Origin: Herbaspirillum sp. RTI4
GTDB lineage: Bacteria > Pseudomonadota > Gammaproteobacteria > Burkholderiales > Burkholderiaceae_D
Direction of reading: 5' to 3'
Assembly: GCF_034313965.1 (NCBI RefSeq)
Contig: NZ_JAVIWQ010000002.1
Location: forward strand, 2,852,001-2,916,000
DNA: 64,000 bases
Below, one piece after another: positions 13,034-21,999 of the stretch (positions are counted from its first letter, which is position 1; the number at the start of each line of letters is the position of its first letter). A program made the translations under genes and the position numbers. Under the pieces are notes generated by a model. The model was not told where the DNA came from, ran no database searches, and worked only from the letters and a program-made list of their open reading frames with translations.

Positions 13034-13834
13034 TCAGGAGGGCAACAATGCACCAATCATTGCCATCGTCGCCTGTGCCGCTTCGACCGGCGACTCCATC
13101 GGAAACAAATGACCACCCGGAATTTGCACAAAATGTTTTCCCGCCAGCCGACGGGTAGCGGCCAACCCCGCCAAGCGACACTCAACCGAATCAATCCCAC
13201 CGACAAAACCCAGCGGCACCGGAAACGGTCGCCGCGCAATGCGTCCCAAATGATGCGGCACGGTTTGATAAATCTGCGTTTCGGTTTCACGGCGAAACCG
13301 CAGCTGCACCTCCCCTTGGGAAGGCCCCATCCCATGCTCAACGTAATCACGTAAAACTTGCTGCGGCCAGGAAGAGAACACCTTCTTACCAGCGTAATGC
13401 TGATAGGCCGCCTCGCGGTCGGGCCAACTGGTGCGCCGTCGCGCCGACACCCGGGACGGTGAAGAAGACCGTTCCATTTTCAGCAATTTCATCATCCGCA
13501 GCGCCGCCGCACGCCAACCGGCCACAACAGGAGAATCGAGCAGCACCACGCAGCGCACCAGATCGGGCCGGACATTGGCCGCCATCAGACTCAGCAAACC
13601 ACCCATCGAATGCCCGACCAGAATCACCGGCACACCCCGATAGCTGGTCGTCAGCGTAGCAATCAATTCCCGCGTCAGCGCCCGCCAGCCATCATCGACC
13701 GGATAGCGCGGATCGTGCGCATGCATAGCCAGGCTGCGCACATCGTACTGCGTGCGCAGTTGCTCGAAAAACAAGCCATAAGTACCCGCCGGATAACTAT
13801 TGGCATGGGAAAAATGCAGGATGGGCTTATTCAT
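13034..13834 (-). CDS. Alpha/beta hydrolase
   Basis: A 266-residue alpha/beta-hydrolase fold protein. The N-terminus ILHFSHANSYPAGTYGLFFE gives the oxyanion region, VILVGHSMGG is the nucleophile elbow (Ser in GHSMG), and GGHLFPMESP near the C-terminus carries the catalytic His. The Ser/Asp/His esterase or hydrolase role follows from the family; the substrate is unknown. The start at 13834 (MNKPILHF) lacks a strong ribosome site; upstream in-frame ATGs would add up to 28 residues that look non-coding. Confidence 0.85.
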   Translation of the reverse strand: MNKPILHFSHANSYPAGTYGLFFEQLRTQYDVRSLAMHAHDPRYPVDDGWRALTRELIATLTTSYRGVPVILVGHSMGGLLSLMAANVRPDLVRCVVLLDSPVVAGWRAAALRMMKLLKMERSSSPSRVSARRRTSWPDREAAYQHYAGKKVFSSWPQQVLRDYVEHGMGPSQGEVQLRFRRETETQIYQTVPHHLGRIARRPFPVPLGFVGGIDSVECRLAGLAATRRLAGKHFVQIPGGHLFPMESPVEAAQATMAMIGALLPS

Positions 13835-14102
13835 TGTGTCGGATTCAATCGGGAGAAATGCGGAACGTGGGCTAATGGCGCACCCTTGATGCATAGAAGT
13901 ACCCGGATGATACGGCATCCCGGCAATTTTCGCCCTGCATGCGTAACATCCAGAAACCGAAGCCAGGCAATGCTATTCATTGAGCGAAGATGAACGACTA
14001 CACGCAGTAAAAGGAAAAAGCCGAATACCAAAAGCGCGCGCCACCAGCGTGCATTGGACCGCTCAGCGCGGCATTTGCATCACGCGCTAATAAATCAGCC
14101 CA
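13835..14102. other. Intergenic region, no gene seen
   Basis: Between the alpha/beta hydrolase start and the terminator of the amide operon I see no convincing coding sequence or RNA. It should hold the promoter of the hydrolase gene, but no consensus pair is obvious. Confidence 0.5.
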
Positions 14103-14140
14103 TAAAAAAACGCCGGCAGCAAGTAATGCCACCGGCGTCA
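14103..14140 (-). terminator. Rho-independent terminator at the end of the amide-utilisation operon
   Basis: On the minus strand, ACGCCGGTGGCA pairs with TGCCGGCGT across a short loop and is followed by seven T. It lies 37-74 bp after the fmdB-like stop codon and probably ends the whole urt-amiE-fmdA-fmdB transcript. Confidence 0.8.
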
Positions 14141-14176
14141 AATACTACGCAAGTTCAAAAGTCAGACGAAACTACA

Positions 14177-14470
14177 TCAGGTATCACACACGCTACAGTT
14201 AAACCCCTTGCAATTGTGAAGCACACTGCTACGCGCCGAACCGGCATGTGCGCCCGGCCCACCAGCACCCATTCCTGCCAGTTGCTCCGCGCCATTACGA
14301 GGAGTCCAGCGCTGCGTCGATTTCAAGGCATGTCCCCCGGTCAACATCGGTTTTGCAGGTGTTGGCTGCTGGCAGTAAGTGCAGGCAATATCGCCGTCCA
14401 GAGCTTTAATCGACAGCAGCTTTTCAAAAATGCCATCGCAATGGCTGCATCGGATATCGTAAATCGGCAT
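14177..14470 (-). CDS. fmdB: FmdB-family zinc-ribbon protein
   Basis: A 97-residue protein starting MPIYDIRCSHCDGIFEKLLS, the standard FmdB zinc-ribbon opening. A second Cys pair (ACTYC) completes a four-Cys zinc site, and CKGFNCSVCDT closes the C-terminus. In Methylophilus, FmdB was described as a regulator of the formamidase/amide-uptake genes. The start at 14470 is the conserved MPIY methionine. It follows fmdA by 8 bp and is the last gene of the operon. The regulatory role is known only by family association. Confidence 0.85.
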   Translation of the reverse strand: MPIYDIRCSHCDGIFEKLLSIKALDGDIACTYCQQPTPAKPMLTGGHALKSTQRWTPRNGAEQLAGMGAGGPGAHAGSARSSVLHNCKGFNCSVCDT

Positions 14471-14478
14471 AGCGGCTC

Positions 14479-15651
14479 CTATCTGCCCCAATAAGACTTA
14501 TCGTTCAACATGCCCTTGGGCGTGATGTCCTGATCGAAAATCGACGTCGGTATGGAAACCGTACACGCGCAGTTCGGAATATCCACAATCCCGCCGATAC
14601 GCCCTTCTACCGGCGCAGCCGTCAGCAGCATGTAGGCCTGACTTCCCGTGTAACCGAAATGCGTCAGGTAATCGATCGCCTTCAAACAGGCCTGACGATA
14701 AGCCACGGTCGCATCCAGGTAATAGTTAACGCCGTTTTCAACGCTGATACCCTCAAAGGTCAGCCATTGCTCGTAATGCGGCTTGACGATACTCGGCATG
14801 AAAATCGGCGACGTAATATTGTATTTCGCCATGCCGCCCTTGATCAGATCGAAACCGACATGGCTGACGCCATCCATTTCAATCGCGCCACAGAAGCCAA
14901 TTTCACCGTCACCCTGCGAGAAATGCAAATCGCCCATCGAGAAACCGGCGCCCTTCACATACACCGGGAAGAAAATACGAGTACCGGCCGACAAATCCTT
15001 GATATCCGTATTGCCGCCATGCTCACGCGGCGGCACAGTGCGCGCCGCTTCTTTCGCCATCGCATCGAATTTAGGGCCGGACAAACCACGCAACACCGCC
15101 GTCAGCGGATCGGGCGGCTGCGCTAAACCTTTGGCAGCCAGCGGCGCTTCGCGACGATTCCATTCCGCCAGCAAATCGTGTGAAGGCAAACAACCCATCA
15201 GTCCCGGATGCGTCAGACCGGCAATACGCACGCCCGGAATATGGCGCGAAGTCGCATACAAACCCTTCAGGTCCCAGATGGCCTTATCCGCTTTGGGGAA
15301 CATGTCGGCCAGAAAACCACCGCCGTTTTCCTTGGCGAACACACCAGAAAAACCCACCGGCGTAATCGGTTTAATGTCGAGCAAATCGATCACCAGCAAA
15401 TCGCCCGGCTCCGCACCCTCCACATAGAAAGGCCCGGTAAGCGGATGCGCGCGGGTCAGATCCACATTCTGCACATCGGACACATCATCCGTATCCTTGA
15501 TCTGCGCATCGAGAAAATCCAGCGATTCGATCAGGATGGACTCACCCGGTTTAACCGAGGACAAAAAAGGAATATCAGGATGCCAGCGATTGTGTCCCAG
15601 CTCAGCTTGCTGTGCCAACGGTACGCCCGGTTTGATTTTGAAATGTTGCAT
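14479..15651 (-). CDS. fmdA: Formamidase/acetamidase (FmdA family)
   Basis: A 390-residue enzyme of the FmdA_AmdA family, hydrolysing formamide (and possibly acetamide) to ammonia and the acid. It is somewhat shorter than the roughly 407-residue Methylophilus enzyme. The start at 15651 (MQHFKIKPG) has AGGAG 9 nt upstream. Visible family segments are LGHNRWHPDIPFLSSVKPGE, TGPFYVEGAEPGDLLVIDLL, FSMGDLHFSQGDGEIGFCGA and a C-terminal GGIVDIPNCACTVSIPTSIF. It lies between amiE and fmdB, which fits an operon for short-chain amide nitrogen. Confidence 0.93.
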   Translation of the reverse strand: MQHFKIKPGVPLAQQAELGHNRWHPDIPFLSSVKPGESILIESLDFLDAQIKDTDDVSDVQNVDLTRAHPLTGPFYVEGAEPGDLLVIDLLDIKPITPVGFSGVFAKENGGGFLADMFPKADKAIWDLKGLYATSRHIPGVRIAGLTHPGLMGCLPSHDLLAEWNRREAPLAAKGLAQPPDPLTAVLRGLSGPKFDAMAKEAARTVPPREHGGNTDIKDLSAGTRIFFPVYVKGAGFSMGDLHFSQGDGEIGFCGAIEMDGVSHVGFDLIKGGMAKYNITSPIFMPSIVKPHYEQWLTFEGISVENGVNYYLDATVAYRQACLKAIDYLTHFGYTGSQAYMLLTAAPVEGRIGGIVDIPNCACTVSIPTSIFDQDITPKGMLNDKSYWGR

Positions 15652-15751
15652 TCGTAACTCCTGGTCGGTGTCGAAAAAGTGAAACGGAAAAGTGCAGAGA
15701 AAAAAACAATGCGCAGCAGAGATCCCCTTCATCAGCGCAAGTGATCGGCTA

Positions 15752-15803
15752 AAGTCATGGACTCAAATCATTAGATCAAGTCATACACTCAAGCCATCGC
15801 ATC
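15752..15803. repeat. 13-bp degenerate tandem repeat, 4 copies, at the amiE stop
   Basis: Four 13-bp units ending in CTCA or ATCA (for example AGTCATACACTCA, AGCCATCGCATCA) run from 15752 to the amiE stop codon at 15802-15804. The last unit overlaps the stop. No stable hairpin is apparent. Confidence 0.75.
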
Positions 15804-16833
15804 AGGTCGCCGGCCCATGAGGAATACCGGGAATAGGGCACTCCGCCGTACCGGCCGTCGTCCGCGTCAGTGCTTCCACCTGACGTCGCGCCGCCTGTGG
15901 ATCGTTGACCCAGGTTTTATAAAAATCGAAAGGACAATCGGCCACACCTTCGGGCGCTTCGCCGGAATTGATTTTTCCGGTGTAACCGCGATGCAGCAGC
16001 TTGTATAAATGGTTTTGCGATTGCCAGTTGCGGCGCGCATCCCGGATCGCAGTGACCGACAGCTCCGCATACTGAATGCCCATTTCTTCGGTACCGCATT
16101 CGCCCAGCGTACGACCATCGAAACCGACAATCGCCGAATGGCCGAAATAGGAATACACGCCATCGAAACCGGCGGCATTGGCCACCGCGACATAAATATT
16201 GTTCATCCAGGCCATGGCCTTGGACACCATCACCTGCTGCTCCTTGGCCGGATACATATAACCCTGACAGCGCACCACCAACTCCGCGCCCTTCATGGCG
16301 CAATCGCGCCAGATTTCAGGATAATTGCCGTCGTCACAAATGATGAGGCTGATCATCAAGCCCTTCGGTCCCTCGGACACATAGGTCTGCTCGCCCGGAT
16401 ACCAGCCTTCAATCGGCGTCCACGGCATGATCTTGCGGTACTTCTGCACGATCTCGCCCAGATTGTTCATCAGAATCAGCGTGTTGTAGGGCACCTTGGC
16501 CGGATGCTCTTCGTGCCGCTCGCCGGTCAATGAAAAAACGCCCCACACATTCGCCTTGCGGCAAGCCTCGGCGAAAATCGCCGTTTCCTCGCCGGGAATC
16601 GTGGCGGCGGTCGCCATCATTTCATCATGGTCGTACATGATTCCCTGGCTCGAATACTCAGGAAAAATCACCAGATCCATACCCGGCAAACCCTGCTTCA
16701 TCCCCACCACCATCGCCGCAATATTGCGGACGTTGTCCAGCACCTGTTCGCGAGTATGCAAACGCGGCATCTTGTAATTGACGACGGCCACACCGACCGC
16801 ATCTTTGCTGCTGGAAATATCACCATGTCTCAT
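15802..16833 (-). CDS. amiE: Aliphatic amidase
   Basis: A 343-residue nitrilase-superfamily amidase, very close in length and sequence style to Pseudomonas AmiE (MRHGDISSS start, [14 protein letters not shown]). The catalytic triad is in place: Glu in [10 protein letters not shown], Lys in KYRKIMPW and Cys in [16 protein letters not shown]. It hydrolyses short aliphatic amides to carboxylic acid and ammonia in the cytoplasm. The start has GGGAG upstream. It lies between the ABC transporter genes and the formamidase, so the operon combines import and two amide hydrolases. Confidence 0.96.
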   Translation of the reverse strand: MRHGDISSSKDAVGVAVVNYKMPRLHTREQVLDNVRNIAAMVVGMKQGLPGMDLVIFPEYSSQGIMYDHDEMMATAATIPGEETAIFAEACRKANVWGVFSLTGERHEEHPAKVPYNTLILMNNLGEIVQKYRKIMPWTPIEGWYPGEQTYVSEGPKGLMISLIICDDGNYPEIWRDCAMKGAELVVRCQGYMYPAKEQQVMVSKAMAWMNNIYVAVANAAGFDGVYSYFGHSAIVGFDGRTLGECGTEEMGIQYAELSVTAIRDARRNWQSQNHLYKLLHRGYTGKINSGEAPEGVADCPFDFYKTWVNDPQAARRQVEALTRTTAGTAECPIPGIPHGPAT

Positions 16834-16935
16834 GTAGTGCTCCCTGTGATTGCACCGGTCTGGTCGTCGATAAGCAACAAAAAAACCAAACCGAAAAACT
16901 CAGCTGAAACCTCAACTGGAAATTAAGCAGATAAA

Positions 16936-17625
16936 TTAAACAGACAGATACTTGCTGATCGTTGCAGCATCGACCTGATCCCGGGTGTTTTCATAAACGA
17001 AGCGTCCCTTGTCGATGACCAGAAAGCGGTCGGCAATTTCCATCGTAAAACTCAGCACCTGCTCGGAAACTATGATGGTCAGCTCGCGGATCTTGCGAAT
17101 CTCCTTGAGGCTGCGGGCGATATCTTTAATGATGGATGGCTGGATGCCCTCAGTCGGCTCGTCCAGAAGAAGCACTTTGGGATTGGTCGCCAAAGCGCGG
17201 GCAATCGCCAGTTGTTGTTGCTGTCCGCCGGAAAGATTGCCACCCTTGCGCGTGCGCATGTCGTAAAGCACAGGAAAAAGCAGATAAAGTTCTTCCGGCA
17301 CTTTGCCCATCGCGGACGCCGGCAAACCGGTTTGAATATTTTCCAGCACCGTCATCCCAGGAAAAATCATCCGACCCTGCGGCACATAGGCCACGCCGCT
17401 GGCAACACGCTGATGACTTTCCATTTTGGTCAGCTCGACACCATCGATCTGGATGCTGCCATCACGCGACGGCAAAATCCCCATCAGGGTTTTGAACAAG
17501 GTGGTTTTCCCCATGCCATTGCGTCCCATGACGGCGACGATTTCCTGTTTGCCGGCATTGAGGTTGATATCGTGAATGACCTGGCTCTGGCCGTAACCTG
17601 AAGCAAGATGCGCAACCTTGAACAT
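16936..17625 (-). CDS. urtE: Urea/short-chain amide ABC transporter ATP-binding protein UrtE
   Basis: A 229-residue ABC ATPase: Walker A GRNGMGKTTLFK, Q-loop YVPQGRMIFPGM, signature LSGGQQQQLAIARAL, Walker B LLLDEPTEGIQPS, switch His replaced by Gln (IIVSEQ), as is common in LivF/UrtE proteins. The start at 17625 (MFKVAHLASGYGQSQ) has GGGAG upstream; the in-frame extension upstream is repetitive and not coding. It energises the transporter with UrtD. Downstream lies amiE. Confidence 0.93.
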   Translation of the reverse strand: MFKVAHLASGYGQSQVIHDINLNAGKQEIVAVMGRNGMGKTTLFKTLMGILPSRDGSIQIDGVELTKMESHQRVASGVAYVPQGRMIFPGMTVLENIQTGLPASAMGKVPEELYLLFPVLYDMRTRKGGNLSGGQQQQLAIARALATNPKVLLLDEPTEGIQPSIIKDIARSLKEIRKIRELTIIVSEQVLSFTMEIADRFLVIDKGRFVYENTRDQVDAATISKYLSV

Positions 17626-17660
17626 GAGAACTCCCAAAAAAATATAAAGATCGGATAACG

Positions 17661-17708
17661 TCTGACTGCATCTCTGACTGAATCTCCGACTCAATCTCTG
17701 ACTGCGTT
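17661..17708. repeat. 12-bp degenerate tandem repeat, 4 copies, after the urtD stop
   Basis: Units TCTGACTGCATC, TCTGACTGAATC, TCCGACTCAATC and TCTGACTGCGTT lie back to back from 17661 to 17708, 8 bp beyond the urtD stop and upstream of urtE. No hairpin is evident. Confidence 0.8.
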
Positions 17709-17716
17709 TTTCAGTC

Positions 17717-18481
17717 TTAATGACCGAGATAAACCTCAATCACCTTCGGATCGGACTGCACCGCTTCCATGCTGCCGGCGGCCAGAATTTTCCCTTGATG
17801 CAGCACCGTTACCTTGTGCGCAATGCTCTTGACGAAATCCATGTCGTGTTCAATCACCAGCACCGAACGGCCCTGACTGATCCGTCCCAACAACTCCGCC
17901 GTTTTTTCACGCTCCGACACACTCATGCCGGCGACTGGCTCATCGAGCATCAGCAGCTCAGGCTCCTGCATCAGCAACATGCCGATTTCCAGCCACTGCT
18001 TCTGCCCATGCGACAACAGATCGGCCTGCATATGAAGATGCTCTTGAAGAAAAATATCCGCCGCCACCGCCTCCACCCGCGCCACCACATCAGCGCTGCG
18101 CTTGAAAACCAATGCGCCGAATACTTTGCGACCGCGTGGAAAAGATAACTCCAGGTTTTCGAATACGCTCAGATTTTCGTAAATCGAAGGCGTCTGAAAT
18201 TTACGACCGACACCGGCTTGCACAATTTCATGCTCACGCATTTTGGTCAGTTCCAGGTTCTTGAACTGGATGCTGCCTGAGGTCGCCGCCGTCTTGCCGC
18301 AGATCAAATCCAGCACCGTGGTTTTACCCGCACCGTTAGGGCCAATCACCACATGCACTTCATTGCGCTGTACATACAGGTTGAGTTGATCGACTGCCTT
18401 GAAACCATCGAAAGAAACGGTCAGGCCTTCAATTGCCAGCACCGGATGATCGGTGGATTCGAATCCGATAGGCTTGCTCAT
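17717..18481 (-). CDS. urtD: Urea/short-chain amide ABC transporter ATP-binding protein UrtD
   Basis: A 254-residue ABC ATPase of the LivG/UrtD type: Walker A GPNGAGKTTVLDLI, signature near LLSHGQKQWLEIGMLL (SHGQ replaces the usual SGGQ, typical of UrtD), Walker B LLMLDEPVAGMS, switch His VIEHDMDFV. The start overlaps the urtC stop by 4 bp (ATGA), so translation is coupled. It pairs with UrtE to power the permease. Confidence 0.94.
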   Translation of the reverse strand: MSKPIGFESTDHPVLAIEGLTVSFDGFKAVDQLNLYVQRNEVHVVIGPNGAGKTTVLDLICGKTAATSGSIQFKNLELTKMREHEIVQAGVGRKFQTPSIYENLSVFENLELSFPRGRKVFGALVFKRSADVVARVEAVAADIFLQEHLHMQADLLSHGQKQWLEIGMLLMQEPELLMLDEPVAGMSVSEREKTAELLGRISQGRSVLVIEHDMDFVKSIAHKVTVLHQGKILAAGSMEAVQSDPKVIEVYLGH

Positions 18482-19653
18482 TTCGTCACCTCCAGGCTGA
18501 CACCATCAAGGGGAATACCGGATGCCGCTTTTTCTTCCGTCTCTTGCACTGCCTTGCGCGATTTACCCAGTGGCAGAAACGCCAGCCACTTCTTGCCATA
18601 ACTGTCATACAAACCCGCCAGACCGTTAGGGAAATACATCACTACGACGATGAACAAACCACCCATCAGGAACAGCCACAGTTCAGGGAAAGTTTCAGAG
18701 AAAAAGGTCTTGCCAAAGTTGACCAGCAAAGTGCCGTACACCGCACCCAGCAGCGACATGCGACCACCAACAGCGGCGTAAATCACCATTTCGATGGAAG
18801 GCACGATCCCCACAAAAGAAGGCGACATGAAACCGACCTGCAAAGTGAACATCGCCCCGCCGATGGCAGAGAACAGTGCCGCCACGCAATAGACGAAAAT
18901 CTTGAAACTGGCCACGTCATAACCAGAAAAACGCACCCGTTCTTCCTTGTCGCGCATCGCCATCAGCAAACGTCCCAGCTTGGAAGTGAGGATGTAACGA
19001 CCGAACAGAATGCAGACCAGCAGCAATCCGGCATTGATGAAATAAAGAATCAGCTTGGCGTTATCGGTACGGATGTCCCAACCCAACATGGTCTTGAGAT
19101 CGGTAATGCCATTGATGCCGCCGGTGAGACCTTGCTGGCCAACAATCAGAATCGACAAGATGGCCGCAATTGCCTGCGTCACGATGGAAAAATACACATC
19201 GCCGACACGTCGCTTGAACATGGCGATACCGATAATCAAAGCCAGCAACACCGGCACTGCTATCAACGCCAGAATGGTGAAGCCGAGGCTATGGAAGGGC
19301 TGCCAGAGCAGCGGCAATTCGGTGATCTGATTCCAGTCCATGAAATCAGGAATACCCGGCGTCGATTGAATTTTGGTACTGATAGGATCGGACGCTTCCA
19401 GCTTGAGGAACATGGCCATGCAATAGCCGCCCAGTCCAAAAAACACGCCCTGTCCAAGACTGAGAATGCCGCCGTAACCCCAGCACAGCACCAGTCCGAC
19501 TGCCACGAAGGCATACGTCAGATACTTGCCCACCAGATTCAGGCGAAAGCTATCGAATAGCAGCGGAAACACCACCAGCAGCAGCACCGCGAGGATCAGC
19601 GTGCCGATGGCACCGGACCGCCCGCCCAGCAATTTTTGATAGAGAGAATTCAT
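18478..19653 (-). CDS. urtC: Urea/short-chain amide ABC transporter permease UrtC
   Basis: A 391-residue polytopic inner-membrane permease of the LivM/UrtC class. Recognisable segments are VLCWGYGGILSLGQGVFFGLGG near residue 57 and AMRDKEERVRFSGYDVASFK in the cytoplasmic coupling region; about ten hydrophobic helices are visible. The C-terminus is a charged cytoplasmic tail of about 35 residues. It follows urtB by 66 bp and overlaps urtD by 4 bp. In Methylophilus the equivalent protein is called FmdF. Confidence 0.93.
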   Translation of the reverse strand: MNSLYQKLLGGRSGAIGTLILAVLLLVVFPLLFDSFRLNLVGKYLTYAFVAVGLVLCWGYGGILSLGQGVFFGLGGYCMAMFLKLEASDPISTKIQSTPGIPDFMDWNQITELPLLWQPFHSLGFTILALIAVPVLLALIIGIAMFKRRVGDVYFSIVTQAIAAILSILIVGQQGLTGGINGITDLKTMLGWDIRTDNAKLILYFINAGLLLVCILFGRYILTSKLGRLLMAMRDKEERVRFSGYDVASFKIFVYCVAALFSAIGGAMFTLQVGFMSPSFVGIVPSIEMVIYAAVGGRMSLLGAVYGTLLVNFGKTFFSETFPELWLFLMGGLFIVVVMYFPNGLAGLYDSYGKKWLAFLPLGKSRKAVQETEEKAASGIPLDGVSLEVTK

Positions 19654-19719
19654 GTTGAGCCTTTGTGCCTTGGTGCAAATAGAGAGGGGCTGGTCGTTGT
19701 GCGGAAGAAGGCAGTGAGC

Positions 19720-20637
19720 TTACTTACGCAAACGTGCTGAAAACAAACCTTGCGGGCGCAGCATCAGAATCAAAATCACCGCCGACAACGTCAGCACTTT
19801 CGCCATGGAACCGGTCAGGAAAAACTCGGCGGTCGATTGCGTCTGTGCAATGGCAAAGGCCGAAGTTATCGTGCCGATCAGACTTTGCGCACCGCCGAAT
19901 ACCACCACCAGGAAGGTATCCACGATGTACAGCGAACCGCTGGTAGGGCCGGTCGAACCGATAGTGGTGAAGGCCGCACCGGCGATGCCGGCCACGCCAC
20001 AGCCCAGCGCAAACGTGCTGCGATCGACCTTGCGGGTATTGATGCCGACTGCGCCGCTCATGATGCGGTTCTGCACCGTGGCACGCACCTGCAAGCCATA
20101 ACGCGAACGGAACAGCAGCAGAAAAATACCGCCGGTCAGCAAGATCGTCAGACCCATGATGAACACGCCATTGATAGGGATGTCGATATTTTCAGTTGGC
20201 TTGAAGGAGCCCATCAACCATTCCGGCAAGGTGGCGCTGACTTCTTTCGCACCAAACACCGAACGGAAGGTTTGCTGCATGATCAGGCTCAGGCCCCAGG
20301 TTGCCAGTAGCGTATCGAGTGGGCGTTTGTAGAGACGGCTGATCATCAGCCATTCCGTCAGATAACCGACGCCATACGCCGCCAGGAAAGACAGCACGAT
20401 GGCGGCGAAAAAATAATAGGGTTGCAGCGAGGGAGCGTAATGCGTAGTGAGTTGCGACAAAAAATACGTGATGTAAGCGCCGATAGTGAGGAACTCACCA
20501 TGCGCCATATTGATGACACCCATCTGGCCGAAGATAATCGCCAGACCCAGCGCCATCAGTAACAACACGCAAAAAACGGAAAGTCCGTTAAAACCCTGCA
20601 TGGCAAAAATAGCGCCGAATTCGGATAGCGAGACCAT
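19720..20637 (-). CDS. urtB: Urea/short-chain amide ABC transporter permease UrtB
   Basis: A 305-residue LivH/UrtB-type permease with multiple hydrophobic helices. Family motifs are FGQMGVINMAHGEFLTIGAY (about residues 36-55) and DTLLATWGLSLIMQQTFRSV. The start at 20637 (MVSLSEFG) has AGGAG 7 nt upstream; the frame extends further upstream but has no support. It forms the membrane channel with UrtC. UrtB proteins from urease loci often carry a long periplasmic N-terminal extension, which is absent here; that fits an amide-type transporter (inference). Confidence 0.92.
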   Translation of the reverse strand: MVSLSEFGAIFAMQGFNGLSVFCVLLLMALGLAIIFGQMGVINMAHGEFLTIGAYITYFLSQLTTHYAPSLQPYYFFAAIVLSFLAAYGVGYLTEWLMISRLYKRPLDTLLATWGLSLIMQQTFRSVFGAKEVSATLPEWLMGSFKPTENIDIPINGVFIMGLTILLTGGIFLLLFRSRYGLQVRATVQNRIMSGAVGINTRKVDRSTFALGCGVAGIAGAAFTTIGSTGPTSGSLYIVDTFLVVVFGGAQSLIGTITSAFAIAQTQSTAEFFLTGSMAKVLTLSAVILILMLRPQGLFSARLRK

Positions 20638-20745
20638 GAAGACTCCTGACGGAACAAACGGTACACATGAATATCCGGGCGGCGACTGCACCGCCCGGAA
20701 CGAGGATTGCAAAGTGGATTTACCCTTCAATCACCTGACGGCGAT

Positions 20746-21999
20746 TTATTGGTAGCCCTTAGGGAAAGGATTCGGCTCAATCAGCTCCGACTCATAGACC
20801 ACCTTGAACTGACCATCTTTTTGCGCCTGACCAATCCGTGTTTTGCTCCACAGATGATGATTGGCATGGACTTTGACGTAGCCTTCAGGCGCATTCTTCA
20901 ACTCAATGCCTGGCGAAGCCGCCACCACTTTATCGACATCGAAGCTACCCGCTTTTTCGACTGCCGCTTTCCACAACCACGGTCCCAGATAAGCGGCTTG
21001 AGTCACATCGCCGATCACTGAACTAGGGCCAAATTTAGCCTTGAATTCCGCCACAAATTTCTTGTTGTTGGCATTATCCAGACTTTGGAAATACTTCATC
21101 GACGAATAGAAACCTTCGACGTTTTCACCGCCGATGCCCAGCATTTCATCTTCTGTTACCGAAATGCTCAACAGGTTCTGGGTCTTGGCGGTAACGCCAG
21201 CGGCCTTCAACTGCTTGAAAAACGCCACGGTGCTGCCACCGACCACATCGACAAAAATCACATCTGGTTTTTTCAGCTTGATCTTGTTGATCAACGAACC
21301 GAACTGCGTATTACCCAATGGGTAATATTCTTCGCCGACCACGGAACCCTTGATCACGTTTTCAATATGCTTGCGTGCGATTTTGTTGGAAGTGCGTGGC
21401 CAGATGTAATCCGAACCCACCAGGAAATAAGTCTTGGCTTTCTTTTCCTTGGCAATCCAGTTCAGACCTGCCAACACCTGTTGTGTGGCTTCCTGACCGG
21501 TATAAAAGACGTTCTTCGATTGCTCCAGACCTTCATAGAAAGTCGGGTAGTAGAGCAAACCATTTTCTTTTTCAAACACCGGCAACACGGCTTTGCGCGA
21601 AGCCGAAGTCCAGCAACCGAAGACTGCCGCAGCGTGATCGTTTTGCAGCAACTTCTTGGCTTTTTCAGCGAAGGTCGGCCAGTCGCTGGCACCATCTTCC
21701 TGGATGATTTTGATCTTGCGGCCGAGAATCCCGCCGGAAGCGTTGATCTGGTCGATGGCCATCCGCTCCGCCTGAATCGAACCGGTTTCGCTAATCGCCA
21801 TCGTGCCGGTCGCCGAATGCAACTGCCCGACCATGACTTCCGTATCGGTCACGGCTAACTTGGTGGTGTTGACCTTGGAGGTCGGAAACTGTTGTGCGAA
21901 AACGGACATTGGCAATGCAATGGCCGCACTGGCGGCGAGACACATCAGAACCTTGCGGCGGTGAAGTGACGCGATATTCGAAATTGAACGTTGCGACAT
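20746..21999 (-). CDS. urtA: Urea/short-chain amide ABC transporter substrate-binding protein UrtA
   Basis: A 417-residue periplasmic binding protein. An N-terminal signal (RRKVLMCLAASAAIALPMSVFAQ, residues about 14-36) may be Sec or Tat. The mature part has UrtA/AmiC/FmdD signatures: VMVGQLHSATGTMAISETG, AAVFGCWTSASRKAVLPVFE, NGLLYYPTFYEGLEQSKN and FYTGQEATQQ. It binds urea or short-chain amides and hands them to UrtBC. The start at 21999 has GAAGGAG upstream. It is the first gene of the operon; no urease gene is present, while two amidases follow, so amides are the more likely ligand. Confidence 0.94.
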   Translation of the reverse strand: MSQRSISNIASLHRRKVLMCLAASAAIALPMSVFAQQFPTSKVNTTKLAVTDTEVMVGQLHSATGTMAISETGSIQAERMAIDQINASGGILGRKIKIIQEDGASDWPTFAEKAKKLLQNDHAAAVFGCWTSASRKAVLPVFEKENGLLYYPTFYEGLEQSKNVFYTGQEATQQVLAGLNWIAKEKKAKTYFLVGSDYIWPRTSNKIARKHIENVIKGSVVGEEYYPLGNTQFGSLINKIKLKKPDVIFVDVVGGSTVAFFKQLKAAGVTAKTQNLLSISVTEDEMLGIGGENVEGFYSSMKYFQSLDNANNKKFVAEFKAKFGPSSVIGDVTQAAYLGPWLWKAAVEKAGSFDVDKVVAASPGIELKNAPEGYVKVHANHHLWSKTRIGQAQKDGQFKVVYESELIEPNPFPKGYQ

